A stretch of DNA of 64,000 nt from an uncultured Bacilli bacterium (GTDB taxonomy: Bacteria > Bacillota_I > Bacilli_A > RF39 > UBA660). The stretch is taken from contig CAKPJX010000003.1 of assembly GCA_934163035.1 (NCBI GenBank), forward strand, positions 46,170 to 110,169, read 5' to 3'. This document shows, piece by piece, positions 36,142-45,785 of this stretch. The notes under the pieces were generated by a model. The model did not search any database. It was not told the DNA's origin and saw only the letters and a list, made by a program, of their open reading frames with translations. The translations under genes and the position numbers were made by a program. Each line of letters begins with the position of its first letter. The first letter of the stretch is position 1.

Positions 36142-37662
36142 ATGAATTGTCAAAAATCTAAAATTATAATATGTCTAATCGTATTAATGTCATCTTTCTT
36201 GACTATGGGTTTTACAGAAAAAAAGTATAAACCACAAACCGTATACAGAATATACTTAAAAGGAAAGTCATTAGGGATAATTAAGTCAAAGAAACAACTA
36301 GAAGCATACATTGACAAAAAACAATCCGAGATAAAGAAAAAGTATAATGTCGATAAAGTATATGTTCCATCAGAGCTAGACATAGTAAAAGAAATTACCT
36401 ATAGTAACGAAATAACTTCAGTAGAGAAAATATACAATAAGTTGAAGGACATATCTCCATTTACGATTAGTGGTTATGAAATAACAATACGAGGTGTTGA
36501 TAAGAAAGATACAGATGGAAAAACAATAAAAGGTAAAAGTCAAAAAATCTACTGTCTAGATAAAAAGGTGTTCACTCAAGCAGTAGAAAGTACAGTTAAA
36601 TCATTCATATCACCAGATGAATATGATGCTTTTGCTAATAAAACACAAAAGAAAATAGAGGATACAGGAAAAATAATAGAAAACATATATATCCAAAATG
36701 TAATTACTATCAAAAAACAAAAAATTCCTATAAACAAAAAAATATATGAAGCAAAGGAAGAATTAAGTAAATATTTATTATTTGGTACACTAGATGAACA
36801 ACAAAGTTATACCGTAACTGACAATGATACCATAGCAGATATAGCTTTTAACAATAAAATATCAACAGAAGAATTTTTAATCGCTAATCCAACAATTGCA
36901 GATTCTAAAAGTCTTTTATATACCGGACAAGTTGTAAAACTTGGAATTATTAAACCACAATTTAATGTAGTTGAAAATGATCACATTGTATTTAGAGAGG
37001 AAAAAAACTATACAACAGAAACACAATATGATAACAGCAAATATGTAGGTTATAGTGAAACAATTCAAGCCGGTGTAAAGGGTGAAGACAAGGTTACTCA
37101 AAAAATCCAAAAAATTAATGGTGAAACAACAAATGTTGCTACCGTAGAAAGAACAACAATAAAAGAGCCAATTAATGAAATTATAGTAAAAGGCGGAAAG
37201 AAAGCCAACTATACAGGTGGTGGATATGGAGTTGCCATCGCCACAAGAGGAGAATGGGGATGGCCTGCTACTTGCTCAAGTATTTCTAGTCCATTTGGAT
37301 ATAGATGGGGAGTATTACATGATGGAACCGATATAGCTGGTTGTGGATATGGTTCAAACGTTTTTGCCGCTCAATCAGGCACAGTTGTTGTATCAGCCAC
37401 AAGTAGAGGATATTATCCAGGTGGTTATGGAACAAATGGAGAATATATTATAATTGACCATCATAATGGTTACTACACTCAATATAATCATCTTTGCCCA
37501 GGTTGCCGATATGTAAAAGTTGGGGATAATGTTACAAAAGGGCAGGTAATAGCTGGAATGGGTAATACAGGATATGCAACAGGTGTTCATTTACACTTTG
37601 GTGTATGGAGAGGATATCCATATAGAGGAGGCGTAGCATTTAATGCTATGAGTTTATACTAA
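36142..37662 (+). CDS. Secreted M23 endopeptidase with LysM and G5-like domains
   Basis: 506 residues. Signal peptide (about 1-25), a region of unknown fold, LysM (VTDNDTIADIAFNNKI... about 245-290), a G5-like beta domain (about 295-375), then a C-terminal M23/LytM domain. The zinc motifs are intact: HDGTD (first His and Asp) and HLHFG, with a further catalytic His in YNHLC. Predicted to cleave peptidoglycan cross-bridges. It stands where walR-walK-yycHI lie in Bacillus, directly upstream of walJ; the two-component genes are absent here. Confidence 0.88.
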   Translation: MNCQKSKIIICLIVLMSSFLTMGFTEKKYKPQTVYRIYLKGKSLGIIKSKKQLEAYIDKKQSEIKKKYNVDKVYVPSELDIVKEITYSNEITSVEKIYNKLKDISPFTISGYEITIRGVDKKDTDGKTIKGKSQKIYCLDKKVFTQAVESTVKSFISPDEYDAFANKTQKKIEDTGKIIENIYIQNVITIKKQKIPINKKIYEAKEELSKYLLFGTLDEQQSYTVTDNDTIADIAFNNKISTEEFLIANPTIADSKSLLYTGQVVKLGIIKPQFNVVENDHIVFREEKNYTTETQYDNSKYVGYSETIQAGVKGEDKVTQKIQKINGETTNVATVERTTIKEPINEIIVKGGKKANYTGGGYGVAIATRGEWGWPATCSSISSPFGYRWGVLHDGTDIAGCGYGSNVFAAQSGTVVVSATSRGYYPGGYGTNGEYIIIDHHNGYYTQYNHLCPGCRYVKVGDNVTKGQVIAGMGNTGYATGVHLHFGVWRGYPYRGGVAFNAMSLY

Positions 37663-38417
37663 TGAAGGTTCAAGTATTAGCAAGTGGTTCCAAAGGAAAT
37701 AGCACAATTGTATTAGGCGACAATGTTAATTTGATAATTGATATGGGGATTCCTTATCTAACTTTGAAAAGAAGATTAGAAGAGGATCTCCTTTCATTTG
37801 AGGACTTTGCTGGAATACTAATAACGCATAACCATAAGGATCATATAAAAGGATTAAAATCAGTAATAAAGCATACAAATCTTTCAGTACTAATTCCAGA
37901 AGCAATGTATGACAGTCTAAAAGAAGAAGTACCTAAATCAAGATGTACATTCATAGATGATAATTTTGATATGATCGACCTACATATAGAATTAATTCAT
38001 ACATCTCATGATGCACCATACTCAGTAGGCTTTATTATTACAGAAGGCAATAAAGGCTTAGTATATGTAACTGATACAGGCTATATTAATAGGAAGTTCT
38101 TATCAAGAATGGTTCATAAAGATATGTACATAATGGAAAGTAATCATGATGAAGTTATGCTAATGGATGGAGTATATCCAAGATTCTTAAAAGAGAGAAT
38201 TATTAGCGACAAAGGCCATCTTTCTAATAATACAACGGCTGGCTATTTAAAAAAGATAATAGGGACAAATACAAAAAATATAATATTAGTTCACATAAGT
38301 GAAAAAAATAATACAGAAGAATTAGCATTAAAAACAATGAGAGAAGCTTTAAAAGATTACAATGTAAACATAATTGCAGCAGAACAAGAAGAACCATCAG
38401 AAATAATAGAGGTATAA
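37662..38417 (+). CDS. walJ: WalJ/YycJ metallo-beta-lactamase fold hydrolase
   Basis: 251 residues. Metallo-beta-lactamase motif THNHKDHIKGL (about 52-62), then further metal ligands SHDAP, TDTGY and ILVHISEKNN. In Bacillus YycJ is a 5' exonuclease linked to cell-wall and mismatch repair functions. The start codon overlaps the stop of the M23 gene by one base (TAATG), so translation is coupled. Confidence 0.92.
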   Translation: MKVQVLASGSKGNSTIVLGDNVNLIIDMGIPYLTLKRRLEEDLLSFEDFAGILITHNHKDHIKGLKSVIKHTNLSVLIPEAMYDSLKEEVPKSRCTFIDDNFDMIDLHIELIHTSHDAPYSVGFIITEGNKGLVYVTDTGYINRKFLSRMVHKDMYIMESNHDEVMLMDGVYPRFLKERIISDKGHLSNNTTAGYLKKIIGTNTKNIILVHISEKNNTEELALKTMREALKDYNVNIIAAEQEEPSEIIEV

Positions 38418-38418
38418 T

Positions 38419-38874
38419 ATGATTAAGATAATAACGGTAGGTAGCATAAAGGAAAAGTACTTGAAGGAAGCAGTATTAGAATATAAAAAGAGATTAAGTA
38501 AATATTCAAATATAGAAATAATAGAAGTAAAAGATGAAGGCCTAGTAGAAAAAGAAAAAGCAGTACTACTAGAAGGAGAAAAGATAAAAAAACATATAAG
38601 TAGTAGAGATTATATAATAACCCTAGAAATAAATGGTCAAGAATTAACATCTGTTGAATTTTCAAATAAGCTAGATAAAATTTTAATCGAAAATAGTAAT
38701 ATAGCATTTATAATAGGTGGAAGTTATGGTCTAAGCAAAGAAATAACATCATTATCGAGATTACATTTATCTTTTTCAAAAATGACTTTTCCTCATCAAC
38801 TATTTAGAGTTATCCTCTTAGAACAACTCTATAGAGCATTTAAAATAAAAAATAATGAATCTTATCATAAATAA
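38419..38874 (+). CDS. rlmH: 23S rRNA pseudouridine1915 methyltransferase RlmH
   Basis: 151 residues, SPOUT fold. Conserved IIGGSYGLS SAM-binding knot (about 110-118), then LSFSKMTFPHQLFRVILLEQ and the terminal YHK typical of RlmH. Methylates m3-pseudouridine 1915. One base after walJ, the Bacillus order. The 3' end forms part of a 10-bp hairpin before ung. Confidence 0.96.
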   Translation: MIKIITVGSIKEKYLKEAVLEYKKRLSKYSNIEIIEVKDEGLVEKEKAVLLEGEKIKKHISSRDYIITLEINGQELTSVEFSNKLDKILIENSNIAFIIGGSYGLSKEITSLSRLHLSFSKMTFPHQLFRVILLEQLYRAFKIKNNESYHK

Positions 38875-38880
38875 GATTCA
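38856..38880 (+). other. Hairpin between rlmH and ung
   Basis: TGAATCTTAT-CATAA-ATAAGATTCA: perfect 10-bp stem, 5-nt loop, but no following T run, so not a standard terminator. It includes the rlmH stop and stops about 13 bases before the ung ATG, just before its AGGAG site. Could protect or slow the junction of the transcript. Confidence 0.45.
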
Positions 38881-38894
38881 AACAGGAGTAGATT

Positions 38895-39557
38895 ATGATA
38901 GGTAATGAATGGGATAGTTTATTAAAGGAAGAATATGACAAGGAGTATTTTAAATCATTAATAGATTTTATAAAAAAAGAGTATAGCAGTAAAACAATTT
39001 ATCCAAAACAAAATGAAGTTTTTAATGCTTTTCGCTATACAGATTTTGACAATGTAAAGGTTGTAATATTAGGACAAGATCCATATCATGGACCAAATCA
39101 AGCCGAAGGATTATCATTTTCAGTCAGCAATGAAGTCTTAAAACCACCTTCACTACAAAACATTTTTAAGGAACTAGAAAGTGATTTGAAGATACCATTT
39201 CCGAAACATAATTCACTTAAACCATGGGCAAAAGAAGGCGTTTTACTACTGAATGCAGTATTAACAGTAGAAGAACATAATCCCACATCGCATAAAGATC
39301 ATGGATGGGAGCAGTTTACTGATGAAGTCATTAAAATAATAAACAAAAAAAATAACCCAGTTGTTTTTATCCTATGGGGTTCATACGCCAGAAATAAAAA
39401 AAAGCTTATAACAAATCCAATTCACTATATCATTGAGTCACCTCATCCATCGCCATTTTCTGCCTATAATGGTTTCTTTGGAAGTAAGCCTTTTTCTAAG
39501 ACAAATGATTTTCTAAAAGAACATAATATAACTCCAATAGATTGGAGAATAGAATAG
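38895..39557 (+). CDS. ung: Uracil-DNA glycosylase
   Basis: 220 residues. Catalytic water-activating loop GQDPYHGPNQAEGLSFSV (about 61-78) and leucine-loop ESPHPSPFSAYNGFFGSKPF, both complete. Removes uracil from DNA. An ACAGGAG site precedes the ATG. Last gene of the rightward run before pta. Confidence 0.97.
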   Translation: MIGNEWDSLLKEEYDKEYFKSLIDFIKKEYSSKTIYPKQNEVFNAFRYTDFDNVKVVILGQDPYHGPNQAEGLSFSVSNEVLKPPSLQNIFKELESDLKIPFPKHNSLKPWAKEGVLLLNAVLTVEEHNPTSHKDHGWEQFTDEVIKIINKKNNPVVFILWGSYARNKKKLITNPIHYIIESPHPSPFSAYNGFFGSKPFSKTNDFLKEHNITPIDWRIE

Positions 39558-39573
39558 AAATAGTATTTAACAC

Positions 39574-39606
39574 AAACGACAGTTCACAATAAACTGTCGT
39601 TTTCTT
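39574..39606 (+). terminator. Terminator between convergent ung and pta
   Basis: AACGACAGTT-CACAATA-AACTGTCGTT then TTCTTATCT: 10-bp stem. Can serve ung strongly; less good for pta, as the minus-strand T tract is poor. Confidence 0.8.
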
Positions 39607-39608
39607 AT

Positions 39609-40613
39609 CTAAATAACAATTTTTTCTTGGGCCTGTACTGCAGTAATTGCCATAACACCGATTATGTCATCAACTGAACACCCTCTTGATAAATCATTAA
39701 CAGGTGAAGCTATTCCCTGACATATTGGTCCATAAGCTTCAGCCTTACCAAGTCTTTGTACTAACTTATAGCCAATGTTACCAGCATCTAAATCTGGAAA
39801 AATTAAGACATTGGCTTTACCAGCTACTAGACTATTTGGAGCCTTACCACTAGCTATTTCTGGAACAATGGCCGCATCTAACTGTAATTCGCCATCAATC
39901 TTATAATTAGGATAATTATTATTGGCAATGACTACAGCCCCTTTAACTTTGTCAACATCAGGATGACTAGCACTTCCCATAGAAGAATGTGATAATAAAG
40001 CCACAATTGGATCTTTTTGCACCAACAATTTAAAACTATTAGCACTACTAACAGCAATTTCGGCAAGTTCCAAGGATGATGGATTTTGAACAAGTCCACA
40101 ATCAGCAAAAATAAATGTACCATTCTCTCCATAAACACAATCTGGAACAACCATTAAGAAAAATGCTGAAATCAATTTGCATTTAGGATCTGTTTTAATA
40201 ATTTGTAAAGCTGGCCTTAATGTATTAGAAGTAGAATGACAAGCTCCTGATACAATTCCATCAGCTAGTTCTAACTTTACCATCATACAAGCAAAATACA
40301 TATAGTCTGATAGTAATAATTCCTTTGCCATAAAATATGTCATACCCTTATTTTTTCTAATTTCAACTAATTTATTCACAAATTGTTCCGTAAGATCACT
40401 TGTATTTGGATCAATTATTTCAATCCCATTAGAATCAAAATCACTCCAAGTCATTTTAATTTTTTCAAGTGAGCCAATAATAACAACATTACAAATCCTC
40501 TCTTTAGTTGCTAGAACAGCTGCTTTTAATACCCTAATATCATCATATTCAGGTAATACTATCTTAACCTTACATCTTTTTGCCCTGCTTTTGATATTAT
40601 CAATAAAACTCAT
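39609..40613 (-). CDS. pta: Phosphate acetyltransferase
   Basis: 334 residues, the single-domain Pta length. Interconverts acetyl-CoA and acetyl-phosphate. Visible blocks: SGACHSTSNTLRPALQIIKT, FADCGLVQNPSS, LLSHSSMGSASHPDVDKV and FPDLDAGNIGYKLVQRL. An ATG 21 bases upstream lies inside lemA without a ribosome-binding site, while AGGGATG precedes the chosen start. No acetate kinase is in this window. Forms a short minus-strand unit with lemA. Confidence 0.96.
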   Translation of the reverse strand: MSFIDNIKSRAKRCKVKIVLPEYDDIRVLKAAVLATKERICNVVIIGSLEKIKMTWSDFDSNGIEIIDPNTSDLTEQFVNKLVEIRKNKGMTYFMAKELLLSDYMYFACMMVKLELADGIVSGACHSTSNTLRPALQIIKTDPKCKLISAFFLMVVPDCVYGENGTFIFADCGLVQNPSSLELAEIAVSSANSFKLLVQKDPIVALLSHSSMGSASHPDVDKVKGAVVIANNNYPNYKIDGELQLDAAIVPEIASGKAPNSLVAGKANVLIFPDLDAGNIGYKLVQRLGKAEAYGPICQGIASPVNDLSRGCSVDDIIGVMAITAVQAQEKIVI

Positions 40614-40623
40614 CAAATCATCC

Positions 40624-41157
40624 CTATTCCTCATTTAAAATATCATATATTTTTCTCTTTTTATTATTATAAAATTCACATTTTTTATATCTCTTAAAAA
40701 AAGCAATAATCTTAGATGGAAAAGAATCTACTAATCCATTATATATAACCGCAGAATCATTATAAAACTTTACAGCTGCTAATAAATCAGTTTCATTATT
40801 ATTAATATCATCAATAATTACTGATAATTCTTCATTTTTTAATAAGCTATCATTATCATCTATTATTTTAAATAAATCATTATATGCTCTAGTATATAGA
40901 TCATTAACCTCTATTTGGCTAAGATCTAGAGAATTTTCCAAATAATCAAAAACATCATTTGTATCTAATTCTTTTGCTACAATAGGTCTAACTCTTTCAA
41001 ATAATTCTTTCTTTTTTTGCAAATGTAAATCTATCGCATTTAAAGCCTCGTCCATTTTTATAGTTACAAATCTAAATTTGTTCTTACAAATTCTACAAAA
41101 GATACCAATAATAATTAATACAATTAAAACAATACAAACAATAATAACTATCTTCAT
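40624..41157 (-). CDS. lemA: LemA family membrane protein
   Basis: 177 residues. One N-terminal membrane segment (about 2-23), then a four-helix LemA domain, with the C-terminal family-like block AVKFYNDSAVIYNGLVDSFP. Function unknown in the family. The ATG at 41157 is chosen because GGAGGAG lies directly upstream; a further in-frame ATG 12 bases upstream contains that site. Pairing with pta is unusual. Confidence 0.78.
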   Translation of the reverse strand: MKIVIIVCIVLIVLIIIGIFCRICKNKFRFVTIKMDEALNAIDLHLQKKKELFERVRPIVAKELDTNDVFDYLENSLDLSQIEVNDLYTRAYNDLFKIIDDNDSLLKNEELSVIIDDINNNETDLLAAVKFYNDSAVIYNGLVDSFPSKIIAFFKRYKKCEFYNNKKRKIYDILNEE

Positions 41158-41190
41158 ATACTCCTCCATCTTAATAATTATATCAAAATG

Positions 41191-41217
41191 CCAAAAAAAA
41201 AGCCACTGAATATGGCT
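41191..41217 (-). terminator. Terminator after the 41225 gene
   Basis: Minus strand AGCCA-TATTCAG-TGGCT then eight to nine T. Confidence 0.7.
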
Positions 41218-41224
41218 AATAATT

Positions 41225-41464
41225 CTAAAAACAACTATTAAATAAATATGACATATACACGATTAATAAAGAAGCAATTAAAAATACTAATAAGAATACT
41301 CCAAGGTAACCACTCATCCTAGCAAATTTAGCATAATCTTCCTTTCCTTTTTTATCCTTAAAATAGAAATATAAAGCAAAACCAACAGGAAAATTAATGA
41401 TTCCGGTCAATAAAAGTAAGGCTCTATCTTCTTTAACTTGTCTATCTAAAGTATCTTCATTCAT
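41225..41464 (-). CDS. Small two-helix membrane protein, unknown
   Basis: 79 residues, not recognised. A charged N-terminus, a first membrane segment (ALLLLTGIINFPVGFALYFYF), a basic loop (KDKKGKEDYAKFARMSG) and a second (YLGVFLLVFLIASLLIVYM). An AGGAGG site precedes the ATG. Between lemA and the penicillin-binding protein, both on the same strand; a role with either is not shown. Confidence 0.65.
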   Translation of the reverse strand: MNEDTLDRQVKEDRALLLLTGIINFPVGFALYFYFKDKKGKEDYAKFARMSGYLGVFLLVFLIASLLIVYMSYLFNSCF

Positions 41465-41512
41465 ACAAATTCCTCCTATTATTAATATACCATTTAACTA
41501 TTTGGATGTCAA

Positions 41513-43471
41513 TTATTGAGAATTATATGAACTACTTTTTTCATCAAATGTCTGCATAGTATCAGTAGGTTCAGTCCCTTTAATAAAATACATCATTTTT
41601 TTCTTTTCTGTGCTATCAGTAGCCAGTTTTCCAGAAATAGGATCGACTAAAACTGCAGATACATTTTTAGGTAGTTCATACCATGAATCAGGTTTGCCAT
41701 TTTCATATCCTTCAATAGATTTGTACCAAATATTTTGTGAATATTTATACTCAGAAGATTTTAAATAACTATTATCATCATAACCAACCCATACAGCACA
41801 TACAACATCTTTATTAAAACCAATATTCCAATTATCTCCATTAGTAGTACCACTCTTAAGAGCGTATTTATGTGTTAATTTTGAAGATAAGCTAATAGCA
41901 GTAGGATAATTATAATCAATATAATCTGGATCATATGTAGCAGTTAATAAATTATCTAGGATAAAAGTTAAACTCGAATTAAGAACTAATTCTTTTTTAT
42001 TTTTACATTCATAAAGAACATTACCTTCATTGTCAACTACCTTCTCAATTAAATGAGGAGTAACTTTATATCCAGAATTGGCAAAAGCAGAATAACCAGT
42101 TGCCATTTCTATTATACTAATTTCATTTGTACCTAAAGGAAGGGATGGAACATCTTCAAGTTTTTTAGTTATACCAACTCTTTTAGCAACATTTATTAAT
42201 GCATCGCTTCCTAAAAACAAATGAGTTTTAACAGCATAAATATTCTCAGAATAGGCAATTGCTGTTCCCATAGATATTGGCTTGTTCCCATACTTTTCAT
42301 TATAATTTTTAGGTGAATAATCACTTTGATCATTAAAAGTAAAGGTTGTTGCTTCACTTGTAAAAGCTGAACTAGATGTAAAACCATTCTCTAAAGCAGC
42401 ATAGTAAAGAAAAGGTTTCATCGTTGAACCAACTTGTCTTAATGAATCAGTTACTCTATTATATGATGACTTATTATAATCTCTTCCACCAACTAAAGCT
42501 ATTATTTCACCAGTATTAGGGTTCATCATCACAGCGGCTGTTTCTAATTTTGACTCATCAGGAATACTCTCTTTAACATTTTTTTCTAAAATCTGCTGAG
42601 CCTTTAAATCTAAATTAGTATAAATCTTTAATCCCTTATTATCATTATAAGATATAGGTATTTTATCTATTTTTTTTAATTCCTTTAAAACAGCATCTTG
42701 ATAATACATAATGGTACTTAATTCATCTTCATTATCTTTTCCATAAAATTTTAATTCTTCATTATAAGCATCATTTAATTCATCTTCTGTTATTATATTG
42801 TTTTTAACCAGCAATTTAAGTATAGAAAGTTGCCTTTTTTTAGCAAGCTCTAAGTTTACTAAAGGTGAATAATTAGAAGGCGACTTTGGAATACCAGTAA
42901 GAATAGTTGCTTCTGCTAAATCAAGATCTTTGGCAGATTTATCAAAATAAAACCTACTAGCATTTTCAATTCCATACTTACCGTGCCCATAATTAATAGT
43001 ATTTAAATATCCTTCTAATATTTCATCTTTAGAGTAATTAGCTTCGATTCTTAAGGTATACCACATTTCATCCCATTTTCTTTTCCAAGTTTTTTCAAAA
43101 TCTAAAAATAAATTTTTAGCATACTGCTGTGTTATAGTAGAAGCACCTTGTTTTGTTGATCTACTACTTATATTAATATAACTAGCCTTTAAAATTCTAA
43201 AAAAATCAAAACCATTATGCTTATAAAAATTCTTATCCTCAGTATAAATAGTGGCCTTTATTAAATACTCTGAAATATTATCTAAACTAACCCATTCTTT
43301 TGATTCATTGCCTTGAAAAAAAACACTTTCAGTATTATCATATAAAACCAAACTATTAGCAGTATTAATTTGTATTTTAGGAGCTGTTTTAACGTATATA
43401 AAAATACCACCAATACCAATAATAAAAGTAAAGAAAGAAAATATAATTAATCTTGAAATAAATTTTTTCAT
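41513..43471 (-). CDS. Bifunctional class A penicillin-binding protein
   Basis: 652 residues. One N-terminal membrane anchor (about 7-27). Glycosyltransferase 51 domain: TEDKNFYKHNGFDF (about 96-109), then GASTITQQYAKNLFL and KDEILEGYLNTINYGHGKYG. Transpeptidase domain: active-site GSTMKPFLYY (SxxK), SEN (SxN) and KSGTTNG (KTG-type). Polymerises and cross-links peptidoglycan outside the membrane. Closest to Bacillus PBP2d/PbpG or PBP1a types by layout; which one cannot be settled by eye. Confidence 0.93.
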   Translation of the reverse strand: MKKFISRLIIFSFFTFIIGIGGIFIYVKTAPKIQINTANSLVLYDNTESVFFQGNESKEWVSLDNISEYLIKATIYTEDKNFYKHNGFDFFRILKASYINISSRSTKQGASTITQQYAKNLFLDFEKTWKRKWDEMWYTLRIEANYSKDEILEGYLNTINYGHGKYGIENASRFYFDKSAKDLDLAEATILTGIPKSPSNYSPLVNLELAKKRQLSILKLLVKNNIITEDELNDAYNEELKFYGKDNEDELSTIMYYQDAVLKELKKIDKIPISYNDNKGLKIYTNLDLKAQQILEKNVKESIPDESKLETAAVMMNPNTGEIIALVGGRDYNKSSYNRVTDSLRQVGSTMKPFLYYAALENGFTSSSAFTSEATTFTFNDQSDYSPKNYNEKYGNKPISMGTAIAYSENIYAVKTHLFLGSDALINVAKRVGITKKLEDVPSLPLGTNEISIIEMATGYSAFANSGYKVTPHLIEKVVDNEGNVLYECKNKKELVLNSSLTFILDNLLTATYDPDYIDYNYPTAISLSSKLTHKYALKSGTTNGDNWNIGFNKDVVCAVWVGYDDNSYLKSSEYKYSQNIWYKSIEGYENGKPDSWYELPKNVSAVLVDPISGKLATDSTEKKKMMYFIKGTEPTDTMQTFDEKSSSYNSQ

Positions 43472-43576
43472 AAAAAGCTCCTTTCTTTATTAGTATTTAA
43501 ATAAAAAAACAAAATATGTATTAAAATTTATAATTATATGTTATAATCGTACCAGAAATTTCATATAGGTGATTAA

Positions 43577-43927
43577 ATGGCAAAAATCAAAATAAAAGTC
43601 TCTATTTCAAATGAAGAAGGCAATACGTTTTTTGAGACTACCGCTCACTACCAGGAAGATAATAGAGTCTTAACATATAAAGAAAAAGATAATACATTAG
43701 TTAAATATTATTATGATAAAGGTATTTTAACTAGAGAAAATGAAGCTATATTGATGGAGTATAACTTTATAAATAATGAGTTAACTACTGGTAGAGTATT
43801 AATAAAAGACTTGAAAAAAATCTTAAATCTAAATATTTATACAACAAATATTACTTACAATAATAATAGTATTGAAATAAATTATAAAATAGAAGAAGAA
43901 TTTACATATAAAGTAGAGGTGATTTAA
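43577..43927 (+). CDS. DUF1934 family protein (YwiB-like)
   Basis: 116 residues of predicted beta-barrel pattern (alternating strands, GNTFFETTAHYQED, then LTYKEKDNTLVKYYYD). Bacillus ywiB, a DUF1934 protein of lipocalin-like fold, is also directly upstream of argS, and here the two genes abut with no gap. Function unknown. Assignment rests on size, fold pattern and position. Confidence 0.75.
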   Translation: MAKIKIKVSISNEEGNTFFETTAHYQEDNRVLTYKEKDNTLVKYYYDKGILTRENEAILMEYNFINNELTTGRVLIKDLKKILNLNIYTTNITYNNNSIEINYKIEEEFTYKVEVI

Positions 43928-45676
43928 ATGAGTATAATAAAAAATATTGAAAAAGATTTAAAAGAAATATGTAAAAATGCCGGTTATGAAATTAATGATT
44001 TAACTTTAAAACCATCTAGTAGAAAGGATCTTGGTCAGTATCAGATAAATGATGCTATGACATTAGCTAAAAAATATGGAAAAAATCCTCGCAAAATAGC
44101 AGAAGATATAAAAAAAGAATTAGATAAAAATGATCATTTTATTAATACTAATATAGCTGGCCCTGGCTTTATAAACATTACTTTAAGTGATTCTTTCCTT
44201 ATCAATTGTCTAAATAGTATCAGTGATAATATTGAAAATAATATTGATAAACTTTCACCAAAAAAGGTAATAATAGATTACGGAGGTGCCAATGTAGCCA
44301 AAGCTCTCCATGTAGGTCATTTAAGATCTGCTAATATTGGTGAAGCATTAAAAAGGCTAGCTGCACTTTTAGGATATGAAGTACTAGGTGATGCCCACCT
44401 TGGTGACTATGGTAGACCACTTGGATTAGTTGTCTTAGAAATAAAGAAAAGATATCCGGATTTAGATTATTTTAATGAATCATATACTGGAGACTATAGT
44501 GATATAAATTTACCAATAACAAATAAAGATCTAGAGGAAATATATCCATATGCCTCTAATAAATCTAAAGAAGATGAATCATACCTAGAAGAAGCTAGAA
44601 ATGTAACCCTAAAAATACAAAGCCATACAAGAGGTTATTATGATTTGTGGAAAAAAGTTGTAGAAATATCAAAAAAAGATATAAAAGAAGTCTATAATCG
44701 TCTTAATATCAACTTCGAGTTATGGCAAGGAGAAAGTGATGCTGCTGAGTATTTTGACGAATTAAAGACCATATTTGAAGAAAAAAATCTTCTTCAAGAC
44801 AGCGATAATGCTAAAATAGTAGAAGTAAAAAAAGATACAGATACATCACCAATGCCACCACTTCTATTTATTAAATCAAATAACACTTTATCATACGCAA
44901 CAACTGATTTAGCAACAATTTTAGAACGTAAGAAAAAGTATAATCCAGATGAAATCTGGTACTGTGTAGATGGAAGACAAGAACTTCACTTTGAACAAGT
45001 ATTCCGTGCTACTCGCCTAGCTAGCTTAGTTGATGATAATGTAAAACTAAACTTTGTTGGTTTTGGAACAATGAATGGCAAAGATGGAAAGCCATTTAAG
45101 ACTCGTGATGGCGGCGTTATGTCATTAAAAGGATTAATTAAATTAGTAAAAGAAGAAACTTTAAAAAGAATTAATCCGGAAACAGTAAGTGAGGAAGAAA
45201 AAGATTCAGTTGCTGAAGATGTTGCGATAGCTGCTTTAAAATATGCTGACTTATTACCATATAGAGGAACTGATTATGTATTTGAAGTTGAAAAATTTGC
45301 CGACTTAGAGGGGAAAACTGGCCCATACCTACTATATTCAACTATAAGAATGAAATCATTGTTAAAAAAAGCGGTTGATTTAAAACAAGAAAAAATATAT
45401 TGTTTTAAAAATGAGTTAGAAAAAGATCTAGCCTTAACAATTTTAGAATTACCAGTAATTTTAAATAGAGCTTTTGAATATAAATCTTTAAACGATATAG
45501 CTGAATATTTGTATAGATTAACATCAATGTACAATAAATTTTATGCAGAAAATAAAGTATTAACAGAAAAAGATCAGAAATTACAAGAATCTTGGTTAGT
45601 ATTAACAAAATTAGTATATGATATAAATACTATGTTATTAGATGTACTTGCTATAAGAGTTCCAGAAAAAATGTAA
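43928..45676 (+). CDS. argS: Arginyl-tRNA synthetase
   Basis: 582 residues. Class I HIGH-type motif HVGHLRS (in VAKALHVGHLRSANIGE, about 121-137), FKTRDGG in place of the KMSKS loop as usual in ArgRS, and the C-terminal anticodon-binding DALR domain (LYSTIRMKSLL... to VLAIRVPEKM). Charges tRNA-Arg. Follows DUF1934 on the next base with a GAGGTGATTTAA site; no T-box leader is seen. Confidence 0.97.
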   Translation: MSIIKNIEKDLKEICKNAGYEINDLTLKPSSRKDLGQYQINDAMTLAKKYGKNPRKIAEDIKKELDKNDHFINTNIAGPGFINITLSDSFLINCLNSISDNIENNIDKLSPKKVIIDYGGANVAKALHVGHLRSANIGEALKRLAALLGYEVLGDAHLGDYGRPLGLVVLEIKKRYPDLDYFNESYTGDYSDINLPITNKDLEEIYPYASNKSKEDESYLEEARNVTLKIQSHTRGYYDLWKKVVEISKKDIKEVYNRLNINFELWQGESDAAEYFDELKTIFEEKNLLQDSDNAKIVEVKKDTDTSPMPPLLFIKSNNTLSYATTDLATILERKKKYNPDEIWYCVDGRQELHFEQVFRATRLASLVDDNVKLNFVGFGTMNGKDGKPFKTRDGGVMSLKGLIKLVKEETLKRINPETVSEEEKDSVAEDVAIAALKYADLLPYRGTDYVFEVEKFADLEGKTGPYLLYSTIRMKSLLKKAVDLKQEKIYCFKNELEKDLALTILELPVILNRAFEYKSLNDIAEYLYRLTSMYNKFYAENKVLTEKDQKLQESWLVLTKLVYDINTMLLDVLAIRVPEKM

Positions 45677-45785
45677 AAAAAGTATTGTATTTCCATAAGA
45701 TATATGCTATAAAATTTGTTGGTAAATTTTTACCCATGCAAAATATTAAAACATGCATATAATGTTTTGAATATAGGAGGTCAAC

